Below are positions 26,185 through 35,535 of a DNA stretch of 64,000 bases, piece by piece. Position 1 is the stretch's first letter. Each line of letters opens with the position of its first letter. Source of the stretch: Lysobacter capsici (GTDB taxonomy: Bacteria > Pseudomonadota > Gammaproteobacteria > Xanthomonadales > Xanthomonadaceae); assembly GCF_014779555.2 (NCBI RefSeq), contig NZ_CP094357.1, positions 6,175,189 to 6,239,188 of the forward strand. The letters run 5' to 3'. Below the pieces are notes generated by a model. It was not told the origin of the DNA. It worked only from the letters and a program-made list of their open reading frames with translations, and searched no databases. A program made the position numbers and the translations under genes.

Positions 26185-28731
26185 TCAAGTCCCACGCGGC
26201 TTGGCCCGATGCGTCGCCGTCGCCGTCCACGGGTCGTCGGGCCAGGGATGACGGGGATAACGGCCTTTCATCTCTTTCCTGACTTCCAGATAGCCGCGTT
26301 CCCAGAAACCGCGCAGGTCCTGGGTGACCTGCAGCGGGCGGCCGGCCGGCGACAGCAGGTGCAAGGTCAGCGGCACGCGGCCGTCGGCGATGCGCGGGGT
26401 TTCGGCCAGGCCAAACAATTCCTGCAGCTTGACCGCCAGCACCGGCGCGTCGGCGCCGATGTGCGGGTCGTGGTGTTCGGCTTCGAAGCGATAGTGGATC
26501 GCGCGCTCCTGCCCCGACGGCACCGCGATGCGCGTGGGCACCAGGGTCTCGAGTTTCTGCCGCCAACTCCAATCAGCGAGCGAGCGCAACGCATCGCCGA
26601 ACGCGGCTTCGTCGAGCGCATCGAGCCGGGTCTTGCCGCGCAGCGCGGGCTTGAGCCATTCGTCGAGCGTGGCCAGCAAACCTTCGTCGCTCAGATCCGG
26701 CAGCGCGTGCTCGCCTTTCGCCAACTCCGGCATCCACTCGCGCAGACAGCGCACGCGCGCGCGCCACTGGCGCAGGCCTTCGGTCCACGGCAACGCGTCC
26801 AGGCCGAGTTGGCGGACCGCGTCGACCAACGCGTCGGCGTAGCGCGCCGGATCGGGTTTCGCCAGCGGCCGGCTGTCGAGCACGATGCGGTCGTAGCGGC
26901 GTTCGCGCACCGCCGCGATGCCGCGCGCGGCGGCGTCCCAGATCACCCGGTCTTCGCTGACGAAGCGCTGCGGGAATTCGCGCTGCAGGCGGGTTTCGTC
27001 GAGCGGCGCGGCGCGCAGGATGCGCGCATCGCGCGGGTCGTCGCGCAGTTCGCTGATCACCAGCCACGGTTCGCCGTACACCGCGCTGTCGTCGAACAGC
27101 TTGGCGCTGCGGCCGTTGGCGAGTTGGTAGCGGTACGGATCGCTGGGATGTTGATGGGCGATGCGATCGGGAAACGCGTGCAGCAGCAGGTCGCCGAGCG
27201 CATGCGCGGGCAAGCTGGCCGGCGGCGCGATATCGACGCGCAAACGGCGACGCCATTGCTTGGCCGCCTGATCGAGCGTCGCCAATGCCGAACGCGAGGC
27301 GTCGGCCGGCGCGCGCCCAGCGCGGAACGCGGCCAGCGCCTGCCAGCGCGCGGCCAGCGCATCGCCGCCGCTGCGCAGCGGGTCGCGCGCTTCGATCAAT
27401 GCGGCCAGGTCGCAGGCCAGGGCTTTTTCGCGCGCATCGCTCGGCGCCAGCAGCATCGCCGCGAGCCGCGGGTGGGTGCCGAGCGCGAGCATGCGTTTGC
27501 CGAACGCGGTGATGGTCGGCGCGGTCTGTTCGCTGCCTTCCAACGCGCCCAGCCGCAACAGCAGTTCGCGCGCCGCGCCCAGTGCGCCGCTCGGCGGCGC
27601 GTCGACGAAGCGCAGGCCGGCGTCGCCCCAGGCCGCGAGTTCCAGCATCAGTCCGGCCAGTTCGACCTGGGCGATCTCGGGCCGGCGCTGCGGTTCCAGC
27701 CGCTGCGATTCGGGCCACAGCCGGTACGCCCAGCCTTCGGCGACGCGACCGGCGCGGCCGGCGCGCTGATCGGCCGAGGCCTGCGCGATCGCCACCACGT
27801 CCAGGCGGGCGAAGCCGCTGTTGGGGTCGTAACGCGGTTCGCGGGCGAGACCCGAATCGATCACCACGCGCACGCCCGGCAAGGTCACGCTGGATTCGGC
27901 GACGTTGGTCGCCAGCACCACCCGGCGGCGGCCGTCGGGATCGGGTTGCAGCACCCGGCTTTGTTGTTCGACCGGCAACTCGCCGTGCAGGCTCAGCACA
28001 TCGATACCGCGCAAGGCCTCGCTGCCGGCCAAGGCGGCGTCAGCGCGCGCGATCTCGCGCTGGCCGGGCAGGAACACCAGCAGATCGCCGGGATGCTGCG
28101 CCAGCGCGTGTTCGACCGCGCGCTTGAGCTGATGTTCGAGCTTCTCCTCGCGCCGCGCCGCAAAGTGACTCACGTTGACCGGATAACTGCGGCCGGCGCT
28201 GCTCAGCCGCGGCGCGTCGAGAAACTGCGCGAGGCGTTCGCCGTCGAGGGTCGCCGACATCACCACGATGCGCAGGTCCTCGCGCAGCGAGGCCTGCACG
28301 TCCAGCGCCAATGCCAGGCCGAGGTCGGCGGCCAGATGGCGTTCGTGGAATTCGTCGAACAGCAACGCGCCCACGCCTTCGAGGGTGGGATCGTCCTGGA
28401 TCATCCGGGTCAGGATGCCTTCGGTGACCACTTCGATCCGGGTCGCGGCCGACACCTTGTTCTCGAAGCGGATGCGATAGCCGACGCTCTCGCCCGCGCT
28501 TTCGCCGCGCTGCCGGGCCATGAAGTTGGCGGCCGCGCGCGCGGCGACGCGGCGCGGTTCCAGCACGATGATCTTGCGGCCCTGCAGCCACGGCGCGTCG
28601 AGCAGCGCCGGCGGCACCTGAGTGGTCTTGCCGGCGCCGGGCGGGGCTTCCAGCACCAGGCGCGGATGCGCGGCGAGGCTGTCGCGGATCCGCGGCAACA
28701 GGGCATCGATGGGGAATTGAGCGTGGGTCAC
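26185..28731 (-). CDS. hrpB: ATP-dependent RNA helicase HrpB
   Basis: 848 aa, DEAH-box superfamily 2 helicase. Motifs are EAPPGAGKTTQVP (I, residues about 29-41), DEFHERH (II), MSATLD (III), and LATNVAESSVTLPGVRVVIDSG with QRAGRAGRVAEGW (V and VI). The HrpB-specific C-terminal region ends in KEMKGRYPRHPWPDDPW, nearly invariant in HrpB. The start is GTG at 28731, giving MTHAQFPIDALLPRI; no clear ribosome-binding site is visible. The gene is convergent with the repeat array and about 70 bp from the start-proximal end of the exported-protein gene. HrpB is implicated in mRNA processing in some enterobacteria; here that is family knowledge only. Confidence 0.95.
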   Translation of the reverse strand: MTHAQFPIDALLPRIRDSLAAHPRLVLEAPPGAGKTTQVPPALLDAPWLQGRKIIVLEPRRVAARAAANFMARQRGESAGESVGYRIRFENKVSAATRIEVVTEGILTRMIQDDPTLEGVGALLFDEFHERHLAADLGLALALDVQASLREDLRIVVMSATLDGERLAQFLDAPRLSSAGRSYPVNVSHFAARREEKLEHQLKRAVEHALAQHPGDLLVFLPGQREIARADAALAGSEALRGIDVLSLHGELPVEQQSRVLQPDPDGRRRVVLATNVAESSVTLPGVRVVIDSGLAREPRYDPNSGFARLDVVAIAQASADQRAGRAGRVAEGWAYRLWPESQRLEPQRRPEIAQVELAGLMLELAAWGDAGLRFVDAPPSGALGAARELLLRLGALEGSEQTAPTITAFGKRMLALGTHPRLAAMLLAPSDAREKALACDLAALIEARDPLRSGGDALAARWQALAAFRAGRAPADASRSALATLDQAAKQWRRRLRVDIAPPASLPAHALGDLLLHAFPDRIAHQHPSDPYRYQLANGRSAKLFDDSAVYGEPWLVISELRDDPRDARILRAAPLDETRLQREFPQRFVSEDRVIWDAAARGIAAVRERRYDRIVLDSRPLAKPDPARYADALVDAVRQLGLDALPWTEGLRQWRARVRCLREWMPELAKGEHALPDLSDEGLLATLDEWLKPALRGKTRLDALDEAAFGDALRSLADWSWRQKLETLVPTRIAVPSGQERAIHYRFEAEHHDPHIGADAPVLAVKLQELFGLAETPRIADGRVPLTLHLLSPAGRPLQVTQDLRGFWERGYLEVRKEMKGRYPRHPWPDDPWTATATHRAKPRGT

Positions 28732-28800
28732 GCGCGCAAGGATAGCCGCGCGGCGTCGTTACGCGGGCGTCGATGCGTTCGCGCGACCGCGCCGGAACCT

Positions 28801-29232
28801 TCAATCGGCGCCGAAATCGCCGCAGCCGTACCACGCGCCGGCGCGGCCGCCGTTGGCGATCACCGCGTACGGATGGGTCCGCCCGGCGCTGTCCCTGCAT
28901 GGCGCGCCGGCCGCGGCGGGCGCGATCATCACGATCAATTCGTCCTGGCGATCGCCGGATGTCAGCGGGCCCTGCAAGGCGTACTGGCCGATCCTGGGCT
29001 TAGCAACCACGCTGAGCGCGCCGAACGACACCCCCACGCGCGCCGGCGCGACCAGGTTGTAGCGCAGGGTGCCGGCCTTGTTCGCGCCGATCACCACGCC
29101 CCAGCCGGCGTTGCCGCCGCGGAAGGTCTGCCTGGGGAACTCGGCGGCGGCCGCGGGCATCGCCGTCGCAAAGACGCCCCCGCTCAGCATCAGGATCAAT
29201 CCGACGGGCAACCACGGCGAAGCGCTGCGCAT
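28801..29232 (-). CDS. exported protein, GCG-motif family member 1
   Basis: 143 aa. The start at 29232 (MRSASPWLPVGLILML) has GGAG 6-7 nt upstream and a clean signal peptide ending near AAAAE. The mature domain opens with TFRGGNAGWGVVI and ends with WYGCGDFGAD. These motifs recur in the protein at 30250-30708 (AFRGGNIDWKIKL ... WYGCGNFTLD) and more weakly in the lipoprotein at 35536-36075. Two cysteines (GAPCRDS and YGCGDF) could form a disulphide. Function is unknown; the expected location is the periplasm. Confidence 0.75.
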   Translation of the reverse strand: MRSASPWLPVGLILMLSGGVFATAMPAAAAEFPRQTFRGGNAGWGVVIGANKAGTLRYNLVAPARVGVSFGALSVVAKPRIGQYALQGPLTSGDRQDELIVMIAPAAAGAPCRDSAGRTHPYAVIANGGRAGAWYGCGDFGAD

Positions 29233-29401
29233 GAGCGGCTCCATGACGGCGGGCGCGCCGTCTTCATGGCTGCAAACGCTGCGGGCTACGCGCCGTGAAG
29301 GCCACTACGCAGACTCTCGCGGCCGCGACGCACCGGCGCGCGCTTGGGCGCCCGCGCCGCAGCCACTAGACTGCGCGCTGTTCTCCGCCTCGCCCACCCG
29401 C

Positions 29402-30196
29402 ATGCAACTGATCGACATCGGCGCCAACCTCACCCACGACAGCTTCGATCCCGACCGCGACGCGGTGCTGCAACGCGCCCGCGACGCCGGGGTGACGCGC
29501 ATGGTGATCACCGGCGCCAGCCGCGAGCATTCGCCCAAGGCATTGGAACTGGCGCGGCAACACCCGGGCGAGCTGTTCGCGACCGCCGGCGTCCATCCGC
29601 ATCACGCGATCGAGTACACCGCCGAATGCGACGCGGAAATGCGCGAGCTGCTGGCGCACGAGCAAGTGGTCGCGGTCGGCGAATGCGGGCTGGACTACTT
29701 CCGCGACTTCTCGCCGCGTCCGGCGCAGCGGCGCGCGTTCGAGATGCAGTTGCAGAACGCGGTCGACACCGGCAAGCCGCTGTTCCTGCATCAGCGCGAC
29801 GCGCACGAGGACTTCATGGCGATGATGAAGAACTTCGACGGCAAGCTCGGCGCGGCGGTGGTGCATTGCTTCACCGGCAGCCGCGAGGAGCTGTTCGACT
29901 ACCTCGACCAGGACTGGCACATCGGCATCACCGGCTGGCTGTGCGACGAACGCCGCGGCCTGCACCTGCGCGAACTGGTCAAGCACATTCCCGCCGCGCG
30001 GCTGATGATCGAGACCGACGCGCCGTACCTGTTGCCGCGCACAGTCAAGCCGGCGCCGTCGCACCGGCGCAACGAACCGAAGTACCTGGCGCATATCGTC
30101 GAGGAACTCGCGCGCGATCGCGGCGAGGACGCGGCGGTCACCGCGGCGAACACCACCGTGACCGCCAACGCGTTCTTCCGCCTGCCGCCGGCCTGA
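29402..30196 (+). CDS. tatD: TatD-family metal-dependent hydrolase/DNase
   Basis: 264 aa, metal-dependent TIM-barrel nuclease. Ligand motifs are LIDIGANLTHDSF (position-variant first His), GVHPHHA, VGECGLDYFRDF (Glu), FLHQRDAHEDF (His), VVHCFTGSREE (His) and MIETDAPYLLPRTVKP (Asp). The PSHRRNEPKYLAHIVEELA tail is close to E. coli TatD rather than YcfH/YjjV. TatD enzymes are 3'-5' exonucleases acting on DNA and RNA, linked to DNA-damage tolerance. ATG 29402 is chosen because conservation starts there; the upstream open frame has no family sequence. It sits between two minus-strand paralogous exported-protein genes. Confidence 0.88.
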   Translation: MQLIDIGANLTHDSFDPDRDAVLQRARDAGVTRMVITGASREHSPKALELARQHPGELFATAGVHPHHAIEYTAECDAEMRELLAHEQVVAVGECGLDYFRDFSPRPAQRRAFEMQLQNAVDTGKPLFLHQRDAHEDFMAMMKNFDGKLGAAVVHCFTGSREELFDYLDQDWHIGITGWLCDERRGLHLRELVKHIPAARLMIETDAPYLLPRTVKPAPSHRRNEPKYLAHIVEELARDRGEDAAVTAANTTVTANAFFRLPPA

Positions 30197-30249
30197 GCCT
30201 GCGCGGGCCGCGCGCGCCGAATCTGTACGGACTGATCAGTCCAGCTTGA

Positions 30250-30708
30250 TCAGTCCAGGGTGAAGTTGCCGCAGCCGTACCACAGCTTCGGCCAGGGCTT
30301 GTGCTTGCTGCCGGTCGCGGGTTTGGCCGACGCCGGCACGACCATGATGGCGTAGGTGTACGGGCCGTAGACGCCGCCGATATTTCCCTTGTTGTCCTTG
30401 CAGGTTTCGCCGAGCTTGACCGGCGCGATTTTCACCGTCAGCGCGCTCTTCTCCGCGCCGATCACGCCGAGCAACTGGTACTGACCCGGTTGCGACGCCT
30501 TGACGTGCGTCAGCGGGCCGTTGAGCCGTTCGGCGGACTGCGGGACTTTCAACTCGTAGACCACGGTCGTGCTTTGCGTGAGCTTGATCTTCCAATCGAT
30601 ATTGCCGCCGCGGAACGCCGGCGAGGGAAAGGTGATGGCCTGCGCGGACACGCAGGGCGCCGCGAACGCGGCGGCCAGGGCCAGGGCGGCGGCGAAGAGA
30701 ATGCGCAT
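30250..30708 (-). CDS. exported protein, GCG-motif family member 2
   Basis: 152 aa with signal peptide MRILFAAALALAAAFAAPCV..QA and AGGA upstream. The mature domain begins ITFPSPAFRGGNIDWKIKL and ends LWYGCGNFTLD, matching the protein at 28801-29232 in layout and at both ends. It has cysteines in GETCKDN and YGCGNF. Function is unknown. The tatD gene lies between this protein and its paralogue on the opposite strand. The longer frame to 30852 has no ribosome-binding site and is Arg/Pro-rich, so it is not used. Confidence 0.78.
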   Translation of the reverse strand: MRILFAAALALAAAFAAPCVSAQAITFPSPAFRGGNIDWKIKLTQSTTVVYELKVPQSAERLNGPLTHVKASQPGQYQLLGVIGAEKSALTVKIAPVKLGETCKDNKGNIGGVYGPYTYAIMVVPASAKPATGSKHKPWPKLWYGCGNFTLD

Positions 30709-30826
30709 GGGAGAGTCCTGAGAAGGGCGACATGGGCCGCCGGTACCGCTATCAACGCGCGGTCGCGGTCTCCGTGAAGCCGGACCGATGCGGACTGCCG
30801 CGCGCGGCGGCGGAAACTCACGACGC

Positions 30827-30866
30827 GAAAAAACATCGGCCCCCTCGCGCATGCGGGAGGGGGCCG
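30827..30866 (-). terminator. rho-independent terminator of the TonB-dependent receptor gene
   Basis: CGGCCCCCTC and GAGGGGGCCG form a strong GC stem. On the minus strand the stem is followed by a run of six T (AAAAAA on the plus strand at 30828-30833). It lies about 90 nt downstream of the receptor stop codon. Confidence 0.8.
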
Positions 30867-30958
30867 AAGTCGGATCAGGCGCGTAGGCGGCGATTCACCG
30901 CTGCTCGCGCCCCGCGTTCGCGCGCGACTTCATCGTCGGGGCGCGACCGTTCCGCCGA

Positions 30959-33900
30959 TCAGTACTTCCATTCGAACGCCACGTTGTAGCGACGGCCGAG
31001 CAGGTCGTAGGTGCCGATGCCGATCGCCGGGAACGGCGGGTCCTTGTCGAACAGGTTGGTCACCGCCACGCGCACCTGCGCGCGGTCGTTGAAGCGATAG
31101 CGCATGCCGCCGTTGACCAGCCAGTAGCTGTCGACGCTGAGGATGTCGCGGGTTTCGCGCGTGTTGAGCACGTCGAACTGCGCGCGGCTGAGGTAGTTGG
31201 CCGACAGGTTCACGCCGAACCTGCCCTTCTCCCAGGCGCCGCTGAACTGGTACTGGCGCTTGGACGTGCCGATCTCGCCGACCGCCTGGTCCGGGCTGAC
31301 GCCGGTGTTGTCGACGGTCAGGTCGACCGGGAAGTAGCCGGTCACGCCGAACGCGAAGTTGCCCAGGCGCTCGGTCTTGAAGCGGTACGCCAACTCGGCC
31401 GAGTAGGCCTCCATGTTGAAGTACTTGCCATTGACGAAGCCGCTGACGAAGGTCGTCGCCTGGCCGGCCGTGTTCGGCGGGCCGCCCGGCGCGTTGCGGG
31501 TGATCTTGCTGCAGAACGCGTTGGCGTTGGGGATGTTGCCGGCGTCGAAGTCGTCCGCGTCGAAGCAGGCGCGGGCGATTTCCGCCGCGGTCAGGTTGCT
31601 GATCACGTCGGTGATCTTGATGTTGTAGTAGTCGGCGGCGAAGGTCAGGCCTTCGAGGAACGACGGCGCCCAGGTGAAGCCGTAGGTGTAGGAGTCCGCC
31701 GATTCGTTCTTCAGGTTCGGGTTGCCGCCGGACACGCCCTGGATCGAGGCGCCGCTGGCGGTGGAGGTGAACGGCGTGCCCGGACCGTAGCCGTAGTAGT
31801 TCAGGAAGGCCTGGCAATTGGCGGTGCGCTGAGCCTGGCGCGCGCCGCCGGCGTTGATGAAGCGCCCATCGCAGGGGTCGTTGGTGACGAACTGGAACGA
31901 GGTCGCCTGCGGCAGGAACGCTTCGGTGATCGCTGGCGAGCGCAGCGAACGGGTGAAGTTGCCGCGGATTTCCAGATCCTCGAACGGCTTCCACTGCAGG
32001 CCGTAGGTGTAGGTGTCGAACTTGCCGTTGATGCTGTTGTCGACCTGGCGGTACTTGCCGACCACTTCGAGCTTCTTCAGCAGCGGCACGTTCGCCTCGG
32101 GATTGACCAGCGGCACGACGAACTCGCCGAACCATTCCCGGGTCGAGTACTCGCCCTGCAGCGGGGTGATCGGCACCGAGCGGCCCAGGCCCTGGGTCAG
32201 GAAGGCGCCCGGATCGAACAGGCCGCTTTCCTTGCGGTACTCGAAGCCGACGTTGTACTGGATCGGGCCGCTCCACAGGTCGAACAGCGTGCTCGAGACG
32301 TTGGCGTTGAAGATCTTTTGTTCCTGCAGCGCCTGCGACGCGGTGCGGGTGGTGACGTAATTGCGCGCGGCCGCGCTCGGACGGCCTTCGCCGAACAGGT
32401 CGAGCGGGACGCAGTTGGGATCGGCGATCGGCCTGCCGCCGCCGGGAATCACCAGGCCGGCGATCGGCGTCGGCGAGCAGACCACCTGGCCTTGCGCGTT
32501 GCGGGTCACGTTGAGCGCGTTGATGAAGTTCTGCTGGACCAGCGAGGTGCCGTAGGCGCGCGAATCGCTGCGGCCGTAGTTGGCCGAGGTTTCCCAGTAG
32601 AACGTGCGCTCGCCCAGATCGAAGTCGCCTTCCAGGCCGACCACGACGCGACCGATTTCGGTGGTGCCGCTGCCGTTGTTGGTGACCAGATCGCGCGATG
32701 CGCGCGACAGGTTGAACGCGGCGACGCCCAGGCCCTGCAGGGTGGTGCGGGCCTGATCGGTCAGCAACGCATAGTTGCTCGGGAAGCGGATCATCGCGCT
32801 CAAGCCGCCGAACAAGGGCGCGTTGAACACCCACTGGTCGGCCAGTTCGGTGGACTCGGCCGAATAGAACGAACCCTCCAGGAACACATCGACGCGGTCG
32901 GTCAGGCCCCAGCGCGCGGTGGTGTTGAACGACATGCGCTTGAGGTCGGAGGTGATCTGCCCGGCCTCGACCAGGCTCAGGCCGTCGCCGCCGCTGGCGT
33001 CGGTCTGCGAGAACGGCGTGCCCTGGTTGTAGGGGACCAGATTGCCGCTGCGGTCGAAGCCGAGCACGGTATTGGCGCCGGGACCGAAGCCGTTGGCGAT
33101 CAGGTTGCCGCTGCCGGGCTTGAACGCGCCCGTGGTCGGCGAGATCAGGCCGCCGAACGGCGTCGACCAGATGTGCCGGTTCTTGATCAGCACGCCGTTG
33201 GGGATGCCGTCGTTGGAGCCGGTGTTGAACGGGATGTTCGGGTTGTAACGCCCGTCGTTGGCCGGCGTGCGGCCCGGGAACAGCGTCGCCATCTGGCTGG
33301 CGAGCGGGTTGGTGGTGTTGAAATAACCGTCGGCGAAGAAGTCGCGTTCTTTCTGCAGCACGCCCTTGACGTCGTCGTAGCTCAGCGAGAAGGTCACGTT
33401 GCCGCGGCCTTCGTCGAAGCCCGCGCCGACCAGCGCCCATACGTTGTAGCGCTCGTTGTCGCCCTCGCCGGTGACGCCGTAACTGGCGCCGAACTCGACG
33501 CCTTCGTAGTTCTTGCGCAGGATCACGTTGACCACGCCGGCGATCGCGTCCGACCCGTAGGTCGGCGCGCCGCCGATGGCGACGTTTTCGATGCGCTCGA
33601 CCATCGCGGTCGGGATCGCGTTGAGGTCGACCTGCACGCCCGGCGCGGCCGGTCCGAACAAGGTCGTCGGCGAACTCGACACGTAGCGGCGGCCGTTGAC
33701 CAGCACCAGGGTGCGGTTGCTGCCCAGACCGAACCGGTTGACGAAGTTGACGCCGGTTCCGAACCCGGACTGGTTGCCCTCCGGGGTGATGCCGGCGCCG
33801 AAGCCGGGAATTTCGTTGAGCGCATCGGCGACATTGGTCAGGCCGCGGTCGCTGATGTACTGCTTGGTCACCACGGTCGCCGGCTCGAGCGTGTCGAAGC

Positions 33901-34093
33901 CGGCGCGGCGGATGCGCGAACCGGTCACGACCATGCGGTCCAGGTCGGTCGGGCTCTTGCTGGCCGCGCCGGTTTCGGGTTCGGCGGCGGCGGGCGCCTG
34001 TTGCGCGAACGCGGGCGTGGCGATCGCCACCAGAATGCCGAGCATGAGCGGGCGGCGGCGCAAGCAAGCTTGGCGCAAGTGTGTGCGGTTCAT
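30959..34093 (-). CDS. TonB-dependent outer-membrane receptor
   Basis: 1,044 aa. It has a signal peptide (MNRTHLRQACLRRRPLMLGI ... AFAQ), a TonB-box-like segment DLDRMVVTGSRIRR around residue 50-63, a plug domain (about 65-190, with DALNEIPGFG and NRTLVLVNGRRY), and a long beta-barrel closing with YNVAFEWKY, an aromatic end recognised by the BAM machinery. A GGGGGAG ribosome-binding site precedes the start. This is the large Xanthomonadaceae-type receptor class, often used for oligosaccharides or peptides. No sigma/anti-sigma pair or catabolic genes are adjacent, so no substrate is assigned. Energy would come from TonB-ExbBD, not encoded here apart from a TonB-domain lipoprotein at 44.7 kb. 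Confidence 0.93.
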   Translation of the reverse strand: MNRTHLRQACLRRRPLMLGILVAIATPAFAQQAPAAAEPETGAASKSPTDLDRMVVTGSRIRRAGFDTLEPATVVTKQYISDRGLTNVADALNEIPGFGAGITPEGNQSGFGTGVNFVNRFGLGSNRTLVLVNGRRYVSSSPTTLFGPAAPGVQVDLNAIPTAMVERIENVAIGGAPTYGSDAIAGVVNVILRKNYEGVEFGASYGVTGEGDNERYNVWALVGAGFDEGRGNVTFSLSYDDVKGVLQKERDFFADGYFNTTNPLASQMATLFPGRTPANDGRYNPNIPFNTGSNDGIPNGVLIKNRHIWSTPFGGLISPTTGAFKPGSGNLIANGFGPGANTVLGFDRSGNLVPYNQGTPFSQTDASGGDGLSLVEAGQITSDLKRMSFNTTARWGLTDRVDVFLEGSFYSAESTELADQWVFNAPLFGGLSAMIRFPSNYALLTDQARTTLQGLGVAAFNLSRASRDLVTNNGSGTTEIGRVVVGLEGDFDLGERTFYWETSANYGRSDSRAYGTSLVQQNFINALNVTRNAQGQVVCSPTPIAGLVIPGGGRPIADPNCVPLDLFGEGRPSAAARNYVTTRTASQALQEQKIFNANVSSTLFDLWSGPIQYNVGFEYRKESGLFDPGAFLTQGLGRSVPITPLQGEYSTREWFGEFVVPLVNPEANVPLLKKLEVVGKYRQVDNSINGKFDTYTYGLQWKPFEDLEIRGNFTRSLRSPAITEAFLPQATSFQFVTNDPCDGRFINAGGARQAQRTANCQAFLNYYGYGPGTPFTSTASGASIQGVSGGNPNLKNESADSYTYGFTWAPSFLEGLTFAADYYNIKITDVISNLTAAEIARACFDADDFDAGNIPNANAFCSKITRNAPGGPPNTAGQATTFVSGFVNGKYFNMEAYSAELAYRFKTERLGNFAFGVTGYFPVDLTVDNTGVSPDQAVGEIGTSKRQYQFSGAWEKGRFGVNLSANYLSRAQFDVLNTRETRDILSVDSYWLVNGGMRYRFNDRAQVRVAVTNLFDKDPPFPAIGIGTYDLLGRRYNVAFEWKY

Positions 34094-34557
34094 GAGTTCT
34101 CCCCCGAGAAAGCCCAGCCGATCCGGCCGGGAAACGCATTAATAGAAGCTCGGGCGGACCTTGCGCAACAGGGAATTAAAATTGCATAAATCGATTATAT
34201 AACGCATTGATTTTACTAAAAATTAATTATCGGTTTTTTGCCGACATGCTCAATACGGATCAGTATCTGCGCTAGTCCGGGCAAAACAAATAACGGAATA
34301 TGTAAAACCCATTGCACATTAATTGTGATTATTGGCACTTTCTATATTGATACTGTGCGGCCCGGCGAAAACCATCCCGCGCCGCGGCCCCGAGCGGGCC
34401 GAACCCGGCGCGACGATTGCGGCACCCGGTCGCGATTGCGCCACGCGATGCTCATTGCGGCTCGCCCGCGAACCGATGCGGCTCTATCCTCGCGGACCTG
34501 ATCGTCTCGCGCCGCCTCGCCGCGAGCGCGTCGCCCCATCGCCACCTGGATGACCGG
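34094..34557. promoter_or_regulatory. AT-rich divergent promoter region
   Basis: About 460 bp between the receptor (minus) and the polytopic membrane protein (plus). Bases about 34160-34370 are strikingly AT-rich for this chromosome (TAAAATTGCATAAATCG, TTTTACTAAAAATTAATTA), so the regulatory sites for both genes probably lie here. I cannot fix a single -35/-10 pair. Confidence 0.5.
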
Positions 34558-35424
34558 ATGTCCGACCTCGCCTCTCCCGTTCGCTCGCCCGCCCTGGCTC
34601 CGCTCGCGCTCGCCGCGAACCTGTTGGTGTTTTCCGCCGCCTTCGTGCTGATCGGCCTGATAACCGCGGCCAACGTCCAGACCGAGGTTTCCGGACTGGT
34701 GCAGGCGGTCGAATGGCTGTGTTCGATCGGCTTGCTGATCGGTTTCGTGCTGGTCGTCAGTTGCATGCTGAGCGATCGCCACGGCGCGCCGCGGCGGCCG
34801 TGGGCGACGGTATTGGCCGCGCTGGTGTTGATCTTCGGCCTGGGCGTGGGCTGGGCGATGCTGCAAGGCCAGGTGCTGAACGGCTTGCGTTCGAGCTACA
34901 GCGTGCAGCAACTGCTCGCCTGGACCGCCGGCATCGCCGCGCTCAAGGTGGTGGCGATCAACCTGGTCGCCCTGCCGATCGCCTGGCGCCTGGGCGGCCG
35001 CGGCACTACGCCGGTGGCGTGGCGCGGTTGGCATCGCCGGGTGATCGGCGCGCTGGCCGGCGGCTTCCTGTGCGCGGGCGTGGCGCTGCTGCTGCAGAAC
35101 CTCGCCGCGGCCTACACCTCGCTGGGCCACGGCGAACAACGCGTCGGCATGAGCGTGGTCGCGCTGGCGGTCGGGCTGATCCAGGCGTTGATGATCCTGG
35201 CGCTGCCGGTGCGGCGCGGCTCCGGCGCCTTGCCGGCGCTGCTTTCGGCGCTGCTGACGCCGCTGCTGATCGTGGCGGCCTCGCTGGCGCTGCTGGCGGT
35301 GAACTCCAACAGCTGGGGCATGACCAGTCTGATCGCGGTGGTGTTGCTGATCCTGCTGCTGGCGCCGATCCTGTCGTGGCTGCTGCTGCGCTGGCTGCAC
35401 GGGCGCAGCTATCGCGCGGAATGA
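34558..35424 (+). CDS. polytopic inner-membrane protein of unknown function
   Basis: 288 aa, strongly hydrophobic, with about seven or eight predicted helices, including ALAANLLVFSAAFVLIGLI, LLIGFVLVVSCML, VLAALVLIFGLGVGWAM and TSLIAVVLLILLLAPILSWL. I see no transporter signature. ATG 34558 is chosen because it begins just before the first helix; the upstream in-frame extension is Arg-rich. A strong terminator follows within 30 nt, so the gene appears monocistronic. Confidence 0.75.
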   Translation: MSDLASPVRSPALAPLALAANLLVFSAAFVLIGLITAANVQTEVSGLVQAVEWLCSIGLLIGFVLVVSCMLSDRHGAPRRPWATVLAALVLIFGLGVGWAMLQGQVLNGLRSSYSVQQLLAWTAGIAALKVVAINLVALPIAWRLGGRGTTPVAWRGWHRRVIGALAGGFLCAGVALLLQNLAAAYTSLGHGEQRVGMSVVALAVGLIQALMILALPVRRGSGALPALLSALLTPLLIVAASLALLAVNSNSWGMTSLIAVVLLILLLAPILSWLLLRWLHGRSYRAE

Positions 35425-35452
35425 TCGCCGGTCATCGGCGGAACCGGCAACG

Positions 35453-35481
35453 AAAACGGCCCGCGATGCGGGCCGTTTTTT
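35453..35481 (+). terminator. rho-independent terminator
   Basis: AAAACGGCCCGC, loop GAT, GCGGGCCGTTTT, then further T. This perfect 12-bp stem lies about 30 nt after the membrane-protein stop. The A-run on the left lets it also act on the minus strand. Confidence 0.9.
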
Positions 35482-35535
35482 ATTCGCTGTCGTTGGATAA
35501 CGGCCGCATGGCGACACGCGGCTTGGTGCCTGCGA

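Noticed and set aside
26209..29298. Plus-strand frame of ~1,029 aa overlapping hrpB
   Set aside because: It is antisense to hrpB, whose helicase motifs are unambiguous. The antisense translation shows no family features.
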